53,392 nt of DNA from Syntrophaceae bacterium UBA7520 (GTDB lineage Bacteria > Desulfobacterota > Syntrophia > Syntrophales > Smithellaceae). Under the pieces are notes generated by a model. It did not search any database. It saw only the letters and a list, made by a program, of their open reading frames with translations, and was not told the origin of the DNA. The stretch's first letter is position 1; each line of letters begins with the position of its first letter. The DNA lies in assembly GCA_002478265.1 (NCBI GenBank), contig DLNC01000017.1, forward strand, positions 1-53,392. Direction: 5' to 3'. Shown here piece by piece: positions 17,819-25,139 of the stretch. A program made the translations under genes and the position numbers.

Positions 17819-17835
17819 AAGAAACGTTTCTCCCG

Positions 17836-18852
17836 CTAAAATTGTCTGAGGAATCGGAAATCGTTTTCGAAAAATAAACGAATATCGGAAACGCCGTATT
17901 TCAGCATGGCAATGCGTTCGAGCCCGAGCCCGAACGCAAAACCAGTGTATTTCTCCGAATCATAACCTACGTATTTGAAAACCGCGGGGTCAACCATGCC
18001 GGAGCCGAGAATCTCCAGCCAGCCGCTTTGCTTACATACACGGCAGCCCTCACCTTTGCAAATCACACAACATATGTCCACTTCAGCGGAAGGTTCGGTG
18101 AAAGGAAAAAAACTCGGACGAAAACGAATTTTTGTTTCCTGGCCGAATATTATTTTAAGAAAAACGGCGAGAATTCCCTTTAGATCTCCGAAAGTAATCC
18201 CCTGATCCACAAGTAATCCTTCAATCTGATGAAACATTGGGGTGTGGGAAACGTCCGAATCGCGTCGGTAAACCCTGCCGGGAGACAATATTCGCACCGG
18301 TGGTTTTACTTTTTCCATTACTCTCACCTGAACCGGTGAGGTATGCGTGCGCAAGACGATATTTTCTTCGATATAGAAAGTATCTTGCATGTCGCGCGCC
18401 GGATGGTCTTTGGGAATATTCAAGGCTTCAAAATTATAATAATCAAGTTCCACCTCCGGTCCTTCCACCACCGAAAAACCGAAAGACGAAAATATTGAAC
18501 AAATCTCTTGCGCGACCTGAGTAACGGGATGAGTTCTGCCGTATTTTACGGCGCGTCCGGGCAGCGTTACGTCTATCTTTTCTTTCAGCAGCGCCTCTTC
18601 CGCATTTTGGCCGGACTGCAGGCGCAGCACCTCTTCAATGCGGCTGGTCAGCAGTTCCTTGACATCATTACAGCGCTTTCCGAAAAGAGGCCTTTGCTCC
18701 TGAGGAACTTTTGCGATATCGCGTAGTAATTGCGTTATAAGCCCTTTACGGCCAAGATACTTTGTGCGGATCGCAATAATTTCTGATTCGTTTGTCGCGG
18801 CCTGAATTTCCGCCAGAGCGTTTTTTTCCAGCTGGTGAAGGTTTTCTATCAT
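17836..18852 (-). CDS. pheS: Phenylalanyl-tRNA synthetase, alpha subunit
   Basis: Class II catalytic subunit, 338 residues. An N-terminal coiled-coil arm (1-90) precedes the core. Motif 1 lies near FSSFGFSVVEGPEVELDYYNFEALN, motif 2 is GRVYRRDSDVSHTPMFHQIEGL, and motif 3 is FAFGLGLERIAMLKYGVSDIR. HTSPVQVR is the usual substrate-pocket strip. The start overlaps the rplT stop by four bases (ATGA), indicating coupling. Confidence 0.98.
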   Translation of the reverse strand: MIENLHQLEKNALAEIQAATNESEIIAIRTKYLGRKGLITQLLRDIAKVPQEQRPLFGKRCNDVKELLTSRIEEVLRLQSGQNAEEALLKEKIDVTLPGRAVKYGRTHPVTQVAQEICSIFSSFGFSVVEGPEVELDYYNFEALNIPKDHPARDMQDTFYIEENIVLRTHTSPVQVRVMEKVKPPVRILSPGRVYRRDSDVSHTPMFHQIEGLLVDQGITFGDLKGILAVFLKIIFGQETKIRFRPSFFPFTEPSAEVDICCVICKGEGCRVCKQSGWLEILGSGMVDPAVFKYVGYDSEKYTGFAFGLGLERIAMLKYGVSDIRLFFENDFRFLRQF

Positions 18853-19208
18853 GCCCCCTGCTCGCCTTTTGCCGCATGCACAATCTGAGCGAAACCCTGC
18901 GGGTCATTAACCGCCAGTTCGGCTAAAATTTTGCGGTCAATTTCAATTTTTTCCTTTTTCATGCCGTCAATTAAACGGCTGTAAGAAATATTGTTCAGAC
19001 GAGCCGCGGCGTTGATGCGGGCAATCCACAATTTACGGAAATCTCTTTTTCTCGCACGCCGATCACGATAAGCGTAAGCCAAAGCCTTATCCACGGCTTC
19101 GGTTGCTGTGCGCAACAGGCGGCTTCTCGCGCCGAAAAATCCTTTGGCCAGTTTTAATATTTTTCTTCTTTTCTTGCGGGCGGTAACACCCCTCTTTACT
19201 CTCGACAT
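18849..19208 (-). CDS. rplT: 50S ribosomal protein L20
   Basis: 119 residues, strongly basic, typical of L20: KRGVTARKKRRKILKLAKGFFGARS with the long N-terminal rRNA-binding helix, then RDRRARKRDFRKLWIARINAA. In E. coli L20 represses its own operon through the rpmI leader; whether that happens here was not assessed. It overlaps pheS by four bases. Confidence 0.98.
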   Translation of the reverse strand: MSRVKRGVTARKKRRKILKLAKGFFGARSRLLRTATEAVDKALAYAYRDRRARKRDFRKLWIARINAAARLNNISYSRLIDGMKKEKIEIDRKILAELAVNDPQGFAQIVHAAKGEQGA

Positions 19209-19252
19209 TTCTATATCTCCTGTTTATTCTTTAATATTATACAAATCATCGC

Positions 19253-19450
19253 CTATAGATACGGGATGAGTCTTTTGATGTCTCTATAATTGGCCGAATC
19301 AACCAGGGCACCTTTTCTCAAATTCCTCTTTCTCTTTGTCGTTTTCTTAGTCAGGATATGGCTGGCGTAGGCCTTACTGCGCTTTATTTTCCCCTTGGCG
19401 GTTAAGGAAAAACGTTTGGCTGCTCCTCTGTGCGTTTTAATCTTTGGCAT
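19253..19450 (-). CDS. rpmI: 50S ribosomal protein L35
   Basis: 65 residues of normal L35 sequence: MPKIKTHRGAAKRFSLTAKG at the start and SHILTKKTTKRKRNLRKG in the middle. It lies between infC (17 bases upstream) and rplT (44 bases downstream), as in most bacteria. Confidence 0.98.
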   Translation of the reverse strand: MPKIKTHRGAAKRFSLTAKGKIKRSKAYASHILTKKTTKRKRNLRKGALVDSANYRDIKRLIPYL

Positions 19451-19467
19451 TTATTTCCCTCTCTGGT

Positions 19468-19983
19468 TTATTTGTTTTTTTTGGGAGAAACAATCATTAC
19501 CATGGAACGTCCTTCAAGCCGCGGCTCCTGGTCAACAACACAATGTTCAATAAGCTGCGCTCTGATCTGCTCCATTAATTTTTTACCTATCTCGGTGAAT
19601 GATATCTCCCTTCCCCTGAACACCATCGATATTTTAACTTTATCATGCTGCTCTAAAAATTTTTTAATGTGCTTGATTTTTACCTGTATATCATGTTCTT
19701 CGGTTTTCGGCCTTAATCTGATTTCTTTCACATGAACTACGGTCTGGCTTTTTTTGGCATCGTGAAGCTTTTTACTCTGCTTATATCGGTACTTGCCGTA
19801 ATCCATTATTTTACAAACGGGTGGCTCGGCATTAGGCGATACCTCGACCAGATCCATTCCGGCTTTTTCGGCGTGCTCCAGGGCTTCATTTAGTGATATA
19901 ATTCCCAGTTGTTCACCCTCTTCGTTTATTACGCGAACATTGGCCGACCGTATTTCCCGGTTGATCCTTAAATCTTTAACTAT
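19468..19983 (-). CDS. infC: Translation initiation factor IF-3, with AUA start codon
   Basis: The first in-frame ATG (19857) would start inside the N domain. The same frame continues upstream for 42 codons encoding clear IF-3 sequence (INREIRSANVRVINEEGEQL), preceded by IVKDLR and then a stop codon 5' of that. Between the stop and the conserved sequence there is no ATG, GTG or TTG. The codon six bases after a perfect AGGAGG is ATA (complement of 19981-19983), giving a 171-residue protein of normal length. IF-3 rejects non-canonical starts, so infC genes commonly use AUU or similar as a feedback switch; AUA fits the same logic. The C domain includes VHVKEIRLRPKTEEHDI and KVKISMVFRGREI. Operon position is thrS-infC-rpmI-rplT. 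Confidence 0.93.
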   Translation of the reverse strand: MVKDLRINREIRSANVRVINEEGEQLGIISLNEALEHAEKAGMDLVEVSPNAEPPVCKIMDYGKYRYKQSKKLHDAKKSQTVVHVKEIRLRPKTEEHDIQVKIKHIKKFLEQHDKVKISMVFRGREISFTEIGKKLMEQIRAQLIEHCVVDQEPRLEGRSMVMIVSPKKNK

Positions 19984-19989
19984 ACGTCA

Positions 19990-19995
19990 CCTCCT
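19990..19995 (-). promoter_or_regulatory. Ribosome-binding site that sets the infC start
   Basis: A perfect AGGAGG on the minus strand, six bases (TGACGT) before the ATA codon. An ATG just upstream (complement of 19997-19999) opens only a seven-residue out-of-frame ORF that overlaps infC. It would need its own ribosome site, which is not apparent. Confidence 0.75.
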
Positions 19996-20020
19996 GCATT
20001 ATGTTCTTTTCGCCCTAAAA

Positions 20021-21934
20021 TTACTTTCTCTTTTCACACATTTCTTTAACAAGTTCAATGAATTCCTGTACCGGCACGGATCCTAGATTCGCTCCGTCGC
20101 GGGCGCGTGGGGCAACGGCTGCCGCGGAAACTTCTTTATCGCCGATTACCAACATATAGGGAATCTTCTGCATCTGCGCCTGTCTTATTTTATAGCCCAG
20201 CTTTTCATTTTCAAAAAACTTTTCACAACGGATGCCCGCTTCAGTCAGTTTTTCGTAAACTGACTGAGCATACGGTATATGTTTATCTGTAACGGTCAGC
20301 AATATGCATTGCGTAGGTGCAAGCCACACGGGAAACGCTCCGGCATAATGCTCAATGAGCACTCCCATAAAACGTTCGATGGCGCCCAGTATTACACGAT
20401 GAAGCATCACCGGACGGTGCTTTTCTCCGTCGGCGCCGATATAACTCAAATCGAACCTTTCCGGCAAAGTAAAATCGCACTGAATTGTGGCACACTGCCA
20501 TTTTCTTTTCAAGGCATCTTTTAATTTAAAATCGATTTTCGGGCCGTAAAAAGCTCCGTCGCCTTCATTAATCACATAATTTATTTTATTGTCTTCCAGC
20601 GCGTTTTTGAGCGCATCTGTGGCTAGTTGCCAGTCCTGATCGGTTCCGATGTAATGATCAGGTTTGGTGCTCAATTCCACTTCATACTCGAATCCGAAAA
20701 TACCCATCGCGTAATTTACAAAATCGGCAATGGCGCGGATCTCCGTATTAAGCTGCTCAGGAGTGCAAAGAATATGCGCGTCGTCCTGCGTGAACTGCCT
20801 CACTCTCAGCAAACCGTGCAAGACACCGGTTTTCTCGTGTCGATGCACGGTTCCCAGTTCAAAATAACGCAACGGCAGATCACGGTAGCTGCGAATTTTT
20901 GATTTATAAATCAGCATATGTGACAGACAGTTCATCGGCTTGATGCCGTAGGTCTGTTCATCAACTTCCGTAAAATACATGTTGTCGCGGTAATGCTCAA
21001 AATGACCTGATTTTTTCCAGAGATCAACCTTGAGAATCTGCGGACCCATAACCATTTCATAACCGCGCTTGAGATGTTCTTTCCTCTCCCAGTCTTCGAT
21101 GATGTAGCGCAGCATCATCCCCTTGGGGTGAAATATAATCAGCCCTGCTCCCGCTTCCTCGTTAACCTGAAAAAGATCCAGTTCTTTTCCAAGTTTTCGG
21201 TGATCTCTTTTTTTCGCCTCTTCCAGCAGAGTCAAATAATTGGTCAGAGATTCTTCATCCGCGAAACCGGTTCCGTAAATGCGCTGAAGCATTTTATTTT
21301 TTTCATCCCCCCGCCAGTATGCGCCGGCAACGCTTAAAAGTTTAAAAGCTTTTATCACTCCCGTGGAAGGAATATGCGGCCCGCGGCAAAGGTCGATGTA
21401 ATTCCCGTCTTTGTAAATACTTACTATTTCGATATCAGGCGGCAAATCATTGATGAGTTCTACCTTGTAATCTTCCTTGCGTTCCGTGAATAATTTGACG
21501 GCTTTTTGCCTTTCGATTTCTTCACGCACAAAAGGATAGTCGGCCTTAATAATTTCACGCATTTTTGTTTCTATTTTTTCAAAATCATCCGTCGTGAAAG
21601 GCTTTTCGTATTCAAAATCATAATAAAAACCATCTTGAATGGACGGACCGATGCTGACTTTCGCTCCTTTAAATACTTCCTGCACAGCGTGCGCCATCAC
21701 GTGAGAAATGCTGTGACGAAGAATGTCCAGACCCGCATCGGAATTGACATCGATTACATCAATAACTGCGTCTTTCTTCAAAACACGGCTTAAATCAACA
21801 ATTTCACCGTTGAGCTTGACCGCCACGGCGTTGGTCAGGGCATCTTTATTCCATGAAGCAATTGCCTCGGCCGCGCTTGCGCCTGAATTTATTTCGACTA
21901 TTTTTTTATCGGGAAAAGTTACTTTAATCTTCAT
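20021..21934 (-). CDS. thrS: Threonyl-tRNA synthetase
   Basis: 637 residues, full length. In order: the TGS domain (1-62), the N2 editing domain (about 65-225, with HSISHVMAHAVQEVF and the CRGPHIPSTG cysteine strip), the class II core, and the anticodon-binding domain (about 535-637). In the core, the zinc-binding Cys is in GIKPMNCLSH, motif 2 is FELGTVHRHEKTGVLHGL, and the other zinc His residues are near DHYIGTD and MLHRVILGAIERFMG. It is the first protein gene of the minus-strand translation operon and lies 37 bases before infC. tRNA-Val lies directly upstream. Confidence 0.98.
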   Translation of the reverse strand: MKIKVTFPDKKIVEINSGASAAEAIASWNKDALTNAVAVKLNGEIVDLSRVLKKDAVIDVIDVNSDAGLDILRHSISHVMAHAVQEVFKGAKVSIGPSIQDGFYYDFEYEKPFTTDDFEKIETKMREIIKADYPFVREEIERQKAVKLFTERKEDYKVELINDLPPDIEIVSIYKDGNYIDLCRGPHIPSTGVIKAFKLLSVAGAYWRGDEKNKMLQRIYGTGFADEESLTNYLTLLEEAKKRDHRKLGKELDLFQVNEEAGAGLIIFHPKGMMLRYIIEDWERKEHLKRGYEMVMGPQILKVDLWKKSGHFEHYRDNMYFTEVDEQTYGIKPMNCLSHMLIYKSKIRSYRDLPLRYFELGTVHRHEKTGVLHGLLRVRQFTQDDAHILCTPEQLNTEIRAIADFVNYAMGIFGFEYEVELSTKPDHYIGTDQDWQLATDALKNALEDNKINYVINEGDGAFYGPKIDFKLKDALKRKWQCATIQCDFTLPERFDLSYIGADGEKHRPVMLHRVILGAIERFMGVLIEHYAGAFPVWLAPTQCILLTVTDKHIPYAQSVYEKLTEAGIRCEKFFENEKLGYKIRQAQMQKIPYMLVIGDKEVSAAAVAPRARDGANLGSVPVQEFIELVKEMCEKRK

Positions 21935-21969
21935 CGCTTATAGCCGTAAAGCTTCTTATCAAAATCCAT

Positions 21970-22005
21970 TTTAAAAGGGCATCACCAATTTTGCTGATGC
22001 CCTTT
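21970..22005 (-). terminator. Hairpin/terminator between tRNA-Val and thrS
   Basis: An eleven-base perfect stem, AAAGGGCATCA (21974-21984) with TGATGCCCTTT (21995-22005) and a ten-base loop. On the minus strand the stem runs into four T (CCCTTTTAAAA). It can terminate the tRNA-Val transcript or limit read-through into thrS. The T-run is short, so partial attenuation is possible. Confidence 0.6.
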
Positions 22006-22040
22006 GCGTGATGCTTATCTGATTGATTCTCATTAATAAA

Positions 22041-22115
22041 TGGTAGGCACGCAGGGATTTGAACCCTGGACATCCACCGCGTCAGGATGGCGCTCTCCCC
22101 CTGAGCTACGTGCCT
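22041..22115 (-). tRNA. tRNA-Val (GAC)
   Basis: 75 bases on the minus strand including an encoded CCA. The acceptor AGGCACG pairs with CGTGCCT. The D arm is GCTC/GAGC. The anticodon stem CCATC/GGTGG closes the loop CTGACGC with anticodon GAC, which reads GUC and GUU valine codons. The T arm is CAGGG-TTCAAAT-CCCTG. All arms pair. The gene is followed by a hairpin and then thrS. Confidence 0.96.
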
Positions 22116-22144
22116 ATCGTTTTAACCTGCTCCAGAGCGTGAAG

Positions 22145-22173
22145 CTAGTAGCAGTAAATCATTAACATGTCAA
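22145..22173 (-). promoter_or_regulatory. Promoter of tRNA-Val (thrS operon)
   Basis: On the minus strand a perfect TTGACA (complement of 22168-22173) is followed after exactly 17 bases by TACTAG (complement of 22145-22150). This is about 30 bases before the mature tRNA 5' end. The -35 and spacing are ideal and the -10 is weak. Confidence 0.5.
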
Positions 22174-22190
22174 GCAAATATCTTATTTTA

Positions 22191-22739
22191 TCAGGTTGTT
22201 GAAGAGGCGCGGTTCAGGTATTTGATCCCTTTGGTGATGTAGGTAAAACCTGAGGCGATGGTGAAAGCCGCCGTTATCCAAAAGAAGATTTCCACCCACT
22301 TATAACTTATTAAATGTCCGATAAATTGATACAGCAGGGCAAACAGAATAGTGGCAATTTGCAAAACAGTGGTAACTTTGCTGATAAATGCCGGTTTCAT
22401 TTCATATTTTACCGACATCATGTATAAAACGAGGATCCCCAGCGTGATGATAAAATCCCTGCTGATTACCAAAACCGTAAGCCAGCTCGGAATAAGCCCG
22501 ATTATGGCTAAGGTTATGTACATCGAAGAAAGAAGCAATTTGTCGGCTAGCGGGTCAATAAAAGCCCCTACCGTCGTTTGTCTGTTGAACGCCCGGGCAA
22601 TGACGCCGTCCAAGACATCCGTTAACCCGGCGATACCGAAAGTGACAAGCGCCTCTAAATACATCTCCTGGAGCAGGAAAATGATAATTACAGGGACTAA
22701 AACGATGCGCAATACCGATAAGAAATTGGGGATATTCAT
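22191..22739 (-). CDS. pgsA: CDP-diacylglycerol--glycerol-3-phosphate 3-phosphatidyltransferase
   Basis: Integral membrane enzyme making phosphatidylglycerophosphate. The 182 residues include the full CDP-alcohol phosphotransferase motif D-x2-D-G-x2-A-R-x8-G-x3-D-x3-D within DVLDGVIARAF and TTVGAFIDPLADK. Five or six membrane helices are visible. MNIPNFLSVLRIVLVPVIIIF is the family N-terminus. It is the last gene of a close minus-strand group with two envelope proteins (13- to 24-base gaps). Confidence 0.95.
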   Translation of the reverse strand: MNIPNFLSVLRIVLVPVIIIFLLQEMYLEALVTFGIAGLTDVLDGVIARAFNRQTTVGAFIDPLADKLLLSSMYITLAIIGLIPSWLTVLVISRDFIITLGILVLYMMSVKYEMKPAFISKVTTVLQIATILFALLYQFIGHLISYKWVEIFFWITAAFTIASGFTYITKGIKYLNRASSTT

Positions 22740-22752
22740 AATTTAAAACATA

Positions 22753-23361
22753 TTAACTGCGCAAATTAGGCCCAAGCGGCATTGTTTCCATAATTTTATT
22801 GACAACCTCTTCCATGACTTCTTCATAAGCACGGCATGATTTCATTTCCCGTCCTTTGCGCGTAAAGGCAAAATTTCGGCTTTTCGCCGTGTGGCTTGCT
22901 CTCCAGATAACTTCCCCGTTGTCGCTTTTACGCAATTCACAGCTCAAAGAGACAGTCACGGGGGCCGAAAAGAAACCTATGGGCTTATCGCTTTTTTGGA
23001 GCGTCGAATAAAGAACCGCGTCCGCGCCAACAAGATCACGAAGGCGTTGCGGTTCAATGTTGGAAATATCTGCTTTTTGACTGTTTGTATTAAGTTCCTC
23101 GAGGCGGCGGTCAATCATCTCTGGAGAGAGCTTATTGTATCCTTTGAAATACAATTCGTCTATTATCTTGGCGCGCAGTAAAGACGGAGCAATTTCATCT
23201 TTTGTTTTATTCTCGACCGGCATAACGGCAATGATGTTCACTGGATTTTTGCTTGGATCCAGTTTTGCCTGGTTTTGTTTTTTCGCCGAACAGGCAGCAA
23301 AAGCAGTGATTAAAAAAATTAAAATAAAATAAATCAGAACATGAGGAATCTTAAATTTCAT
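22753..23361 (-). CDS. Putative lipoprotein, DUF799/GNA1162-like
   Basis: 202 residues with an N-terminal hydrophobic segment ending in a lipobox-like ITAFAAC (Cys23), so export and lipidation are likely. The mature part (IIAVMPVENKTKDEIAPSLL, then LYFKGYNKLSPEMIDRRLEE and VGADAVLYSTLQK) resembles DUF799 (GNA1162-type) lipoproteins: a beta strand with PxxN, a helix, and a GADAVL strip. That family is linked to outer-membrane assembly or LPS-related operons; the function is not known. It is cotranscribed with pgsA and the secreted protein upstream. Confidence 0.7.
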   Translation of the reverse strand: MKFKIPHVLIYFILIFLITAFAACSAKKQNQAKLDPSKNPVNIIAVMPVENKTKDEIAPSLLRAKIIDELYFKGYNKLSPEMIDRRLEELNTNSQKADISNIEPQRLRDLVGADAVLYSTLQKSDKPIGFFSAPVTVSLSCELRKSDNGEVIWRASHTAKSRNFAFTRKGREMKSCRAYEEVMEEVVNKIMETMPLGPNLRS

Positions 23362-23380
23362 TAGTTAATATACCTTCCTT

Positions 23381-24058
23381 CTAAAGAGTACAAACCATTT
23401 CCATGCGGTTTTGTTCAGTATATCTGATCTGCAACGAACAATCGGTGGCCTTTACAAGCTCATCAGCCAGAAGTTGCGCGTCAGCAAGGACTTCCAGTTC
23501 AAATTGCGCTTCCTGCCAGGTGAACCGCGCGGGGTACATGTACCTGATGAGTTTTGTGCGGCTTAGCAGGAAATCTCTTATCTTTAAGTAGTCTGTATAT
23601 TTTGCAACCCCTTGAACTGTCAACAATATCTTTAGCTCGTTTTGGCCGGTGATATTTCTGCTGAGAAACCCCATTTTATTTAAATCATTTTTCAGCGCCA
23701 ATACGCCAACCACAACGCTTGCCCTGATTTGAAAATCCTCCGCCTGTCTGTTTTCTTCGTTAATGGTATAATACAACACGTATTTATGAGGCTCCCTAAC
23801 GATTATATTTTTTACCAGCTTAAAATCTTCTTGGTTAGCCGACATTTCCGGTAAGGTTAAAGCGGCATCGACGATAGCTTTTTCCAGCGCGTTTTGTATC
23901 GCTTCATCACGCGCTTTGGCGAGGTCATCCCTCTTGATTTTTGCGCTTCCCTCTACTTGAAAACTCGCTGTTCCCGTTTCCACGCTCTGCGCGTTTACAT
24001 GAATTGAGCAAAGAAAAAATAGAGGAATATAAATTAAAAATAAAAGTTTATTAGACAC
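23381..24058 (-). CDS. Secreted protein of unknown function
   Basis: 225 residues with a clear signal peptide (hydrophobic 3-20, cleavage likely after VNAQ). The mature N-terminus has a helix ARDEAIQNALEKAIVDAAL, the pattern seen in FlgT-N/DUF2066-like and LPP20-type periplasmic proteins. The C-terminal half alternates strands (ILLTVQGVAKYTDYLKI). There is no enzymatic motif. It is 19 bases upstream of the lipoprotein gene, suggesting the two act together at the outer membrane. I do not recognise the family firmly. Confidence 0.65.
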   Translation of the reverse strand: MSNKLLFLIYIPLFFLCSIHVNAQSVETGTASFQVEGSAKIKRDDLAKARDEAIQNALEKAIVDAALTLPEMSANQEDFKLVKNIIVREPHKYVLYYTINEENRQAEDFQIRASVVVGVLALKNDLNKMGFLSRNITGQNELKILLTVQGVAKYTDYLKIRDFLLSRTKLIRYMYPARFTWQEAQFELEVLADAQLLADELVKATDCSLQIRYTEQNRMEMVCTL

Positions 24059-24082
24059 TTTTGATTTACCGGCATCAATTGG

Positions 24083-24430
24083 TTATTTGTTGGCGCTTAA
24101 CTTTTTTAGTTTTTCTATTTCTTCCCTGATGATTTTTTCCGCGATTGAGGGCACCATTTCCCTGGTTATTTTTTCGATAATATCAGGCATTATTTCCAAA
24201 GCGGTTTTTTCCGCCGCTTCTTGCGCTACCCTGATTATTTCTTCATTTAATCTTTCTTCCATTATCTGGGGGCTTGCGTCTATTTGATCAGAAACAACTT
24301 CAGGCTTTGTATCTCTTTCGTATCCCCGCCCATCAATGACAATTACTTCCTGATTATTCTGGCTGTTCGCTTCTTCCAGAACGTCCGTAAGTTCAAATAT
24401 TTTTTTATCTTCTCGGGAAGTTGAGTCCAT
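24083..24430 (-). CDS. Acidic amphipathic-helix protein of unknown function
   Basis: 115 residues without signal peptide. The N-terminal half carries an ELTDVLEE box and low-complexity acidic sequence. The C-terminal half (about 55-112) is a series of near-repeated amphipathic helices with a 13- to 14-residue rhythm (ALEIMPDIIEKITREMVPSI, then AEKIIREEIEKLKKL). Similar helical tails occur in deltaproteobacterial response-regulator and polarity proteins, and distantly in the PopZ C-terminus. That is resemblance only. It is the first gene of the group leading to pgsA. Confidence 0.65.
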   Translation of the reverse strand: MDSTSREDKKIFELTDVLEEANSQNNQEVIVIDGRGYERDTKPEVVSDQIDASPQIMEERLNEEIIRVAQEAAEKTALEIMPDIIEKITREMVPSIAEKIIREEIEKLKKLSANK

Positions 24431-24526
24431 CTAAATCCCCCAATATTTATCTATTTTTGACCATGCGCTGATTTTTACCACAGTGCATAAAACTCTTCAA
24501 GTTTAATAACCGGCTATTTTTTCAAT

Positions 24527-25099
24527 CTAAATTTCGAGCATTTTTGTGCCCAATGTAAAAGCAAAATCCATAAGGTTCTTATTTCGCTGCGCGGGCTGCT
24601 GGTGAGAATCGACATGCACAATGCGCCCGACCTCTTTCATCCCCAAACCGCTTCCTGTCATGCCTGCTAGATACCGTATGGATTTCTGGTATAAATCGGC
24701 GTTGTCCGCGCCCTGTGAGACGACAAGCGCGTAAGTTTTGCCCGCGGGAACCATGGACTTATAGCCTCCTTGCGGCAGGTTGGCGTATAGCGAATACATT
24801 CTGTCGACCAATAGTTTCATCTGGCCGGATATCCGATACATATAAATCGGACAACCGATGACAACGCCCGTGGCACTTTTTATTTTTTCCAGATAGGGGC
24901 TTAAATCATCTTTTTGTTTGCACTTTCCGATATCCGTCCGGCAGCTTAAACACCCCATGCATCCCTTCATGTCGATATCATGAAGCCTGACTTCCGTAGT
25001 GACAGCGCCTTTGGAACGCGCCCCTTCCAGAATGGCCGCAATCAGTGAAGATGTGTTTCCTTTTTTTCTCGGACTGCCGTTGAAAGCCAAAATCTGCAT
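24527..25099 (-). CDS. Iron-sulfur flavoprotein / NADPH-dependent FMN reductase family
   Basis: 190 residues with a flavodoxin-like fold. FNGSPRKKGNTSSLI is the FMN phosphate loop, CPIYMYRISGQMKLLVDR is the second flavin strip, and CMGCLSCRTDIGKC is the compact cysteine cluster of archaeal/bacterial iron-sulfur flavoproteins (Isf). Such proteins shuttle electrons from ferredoxin or reduce oxygen/peroxide in anaerobes. Partner and role here are unknown. It stands between two minus-strand genes with 40- and 96-base gaps. Confidence 0.88.
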   Translation of the reverse strand: MQILAFNGSPRKKGNTSSLIAAILEGARSKGAVTTEVRLHDIDMKGCMGCLSCRTDIGKCKQKDDLSPYLEKIKSATGVVIGCPIYMYRISGQMKLLVDRMYSLYANLPQGGYKSMVPAGKTYALVVSQGADNADLYQKSIRYLAGMTGSGLGMKEVGRIVHVDSHQQPAQRNKNLMDFAFTLGTKMLEI

Positions 25100-25139
25100 T
25101 TACTTACCCCTCCTCATTGTCAATGATGATTATTTTTAT

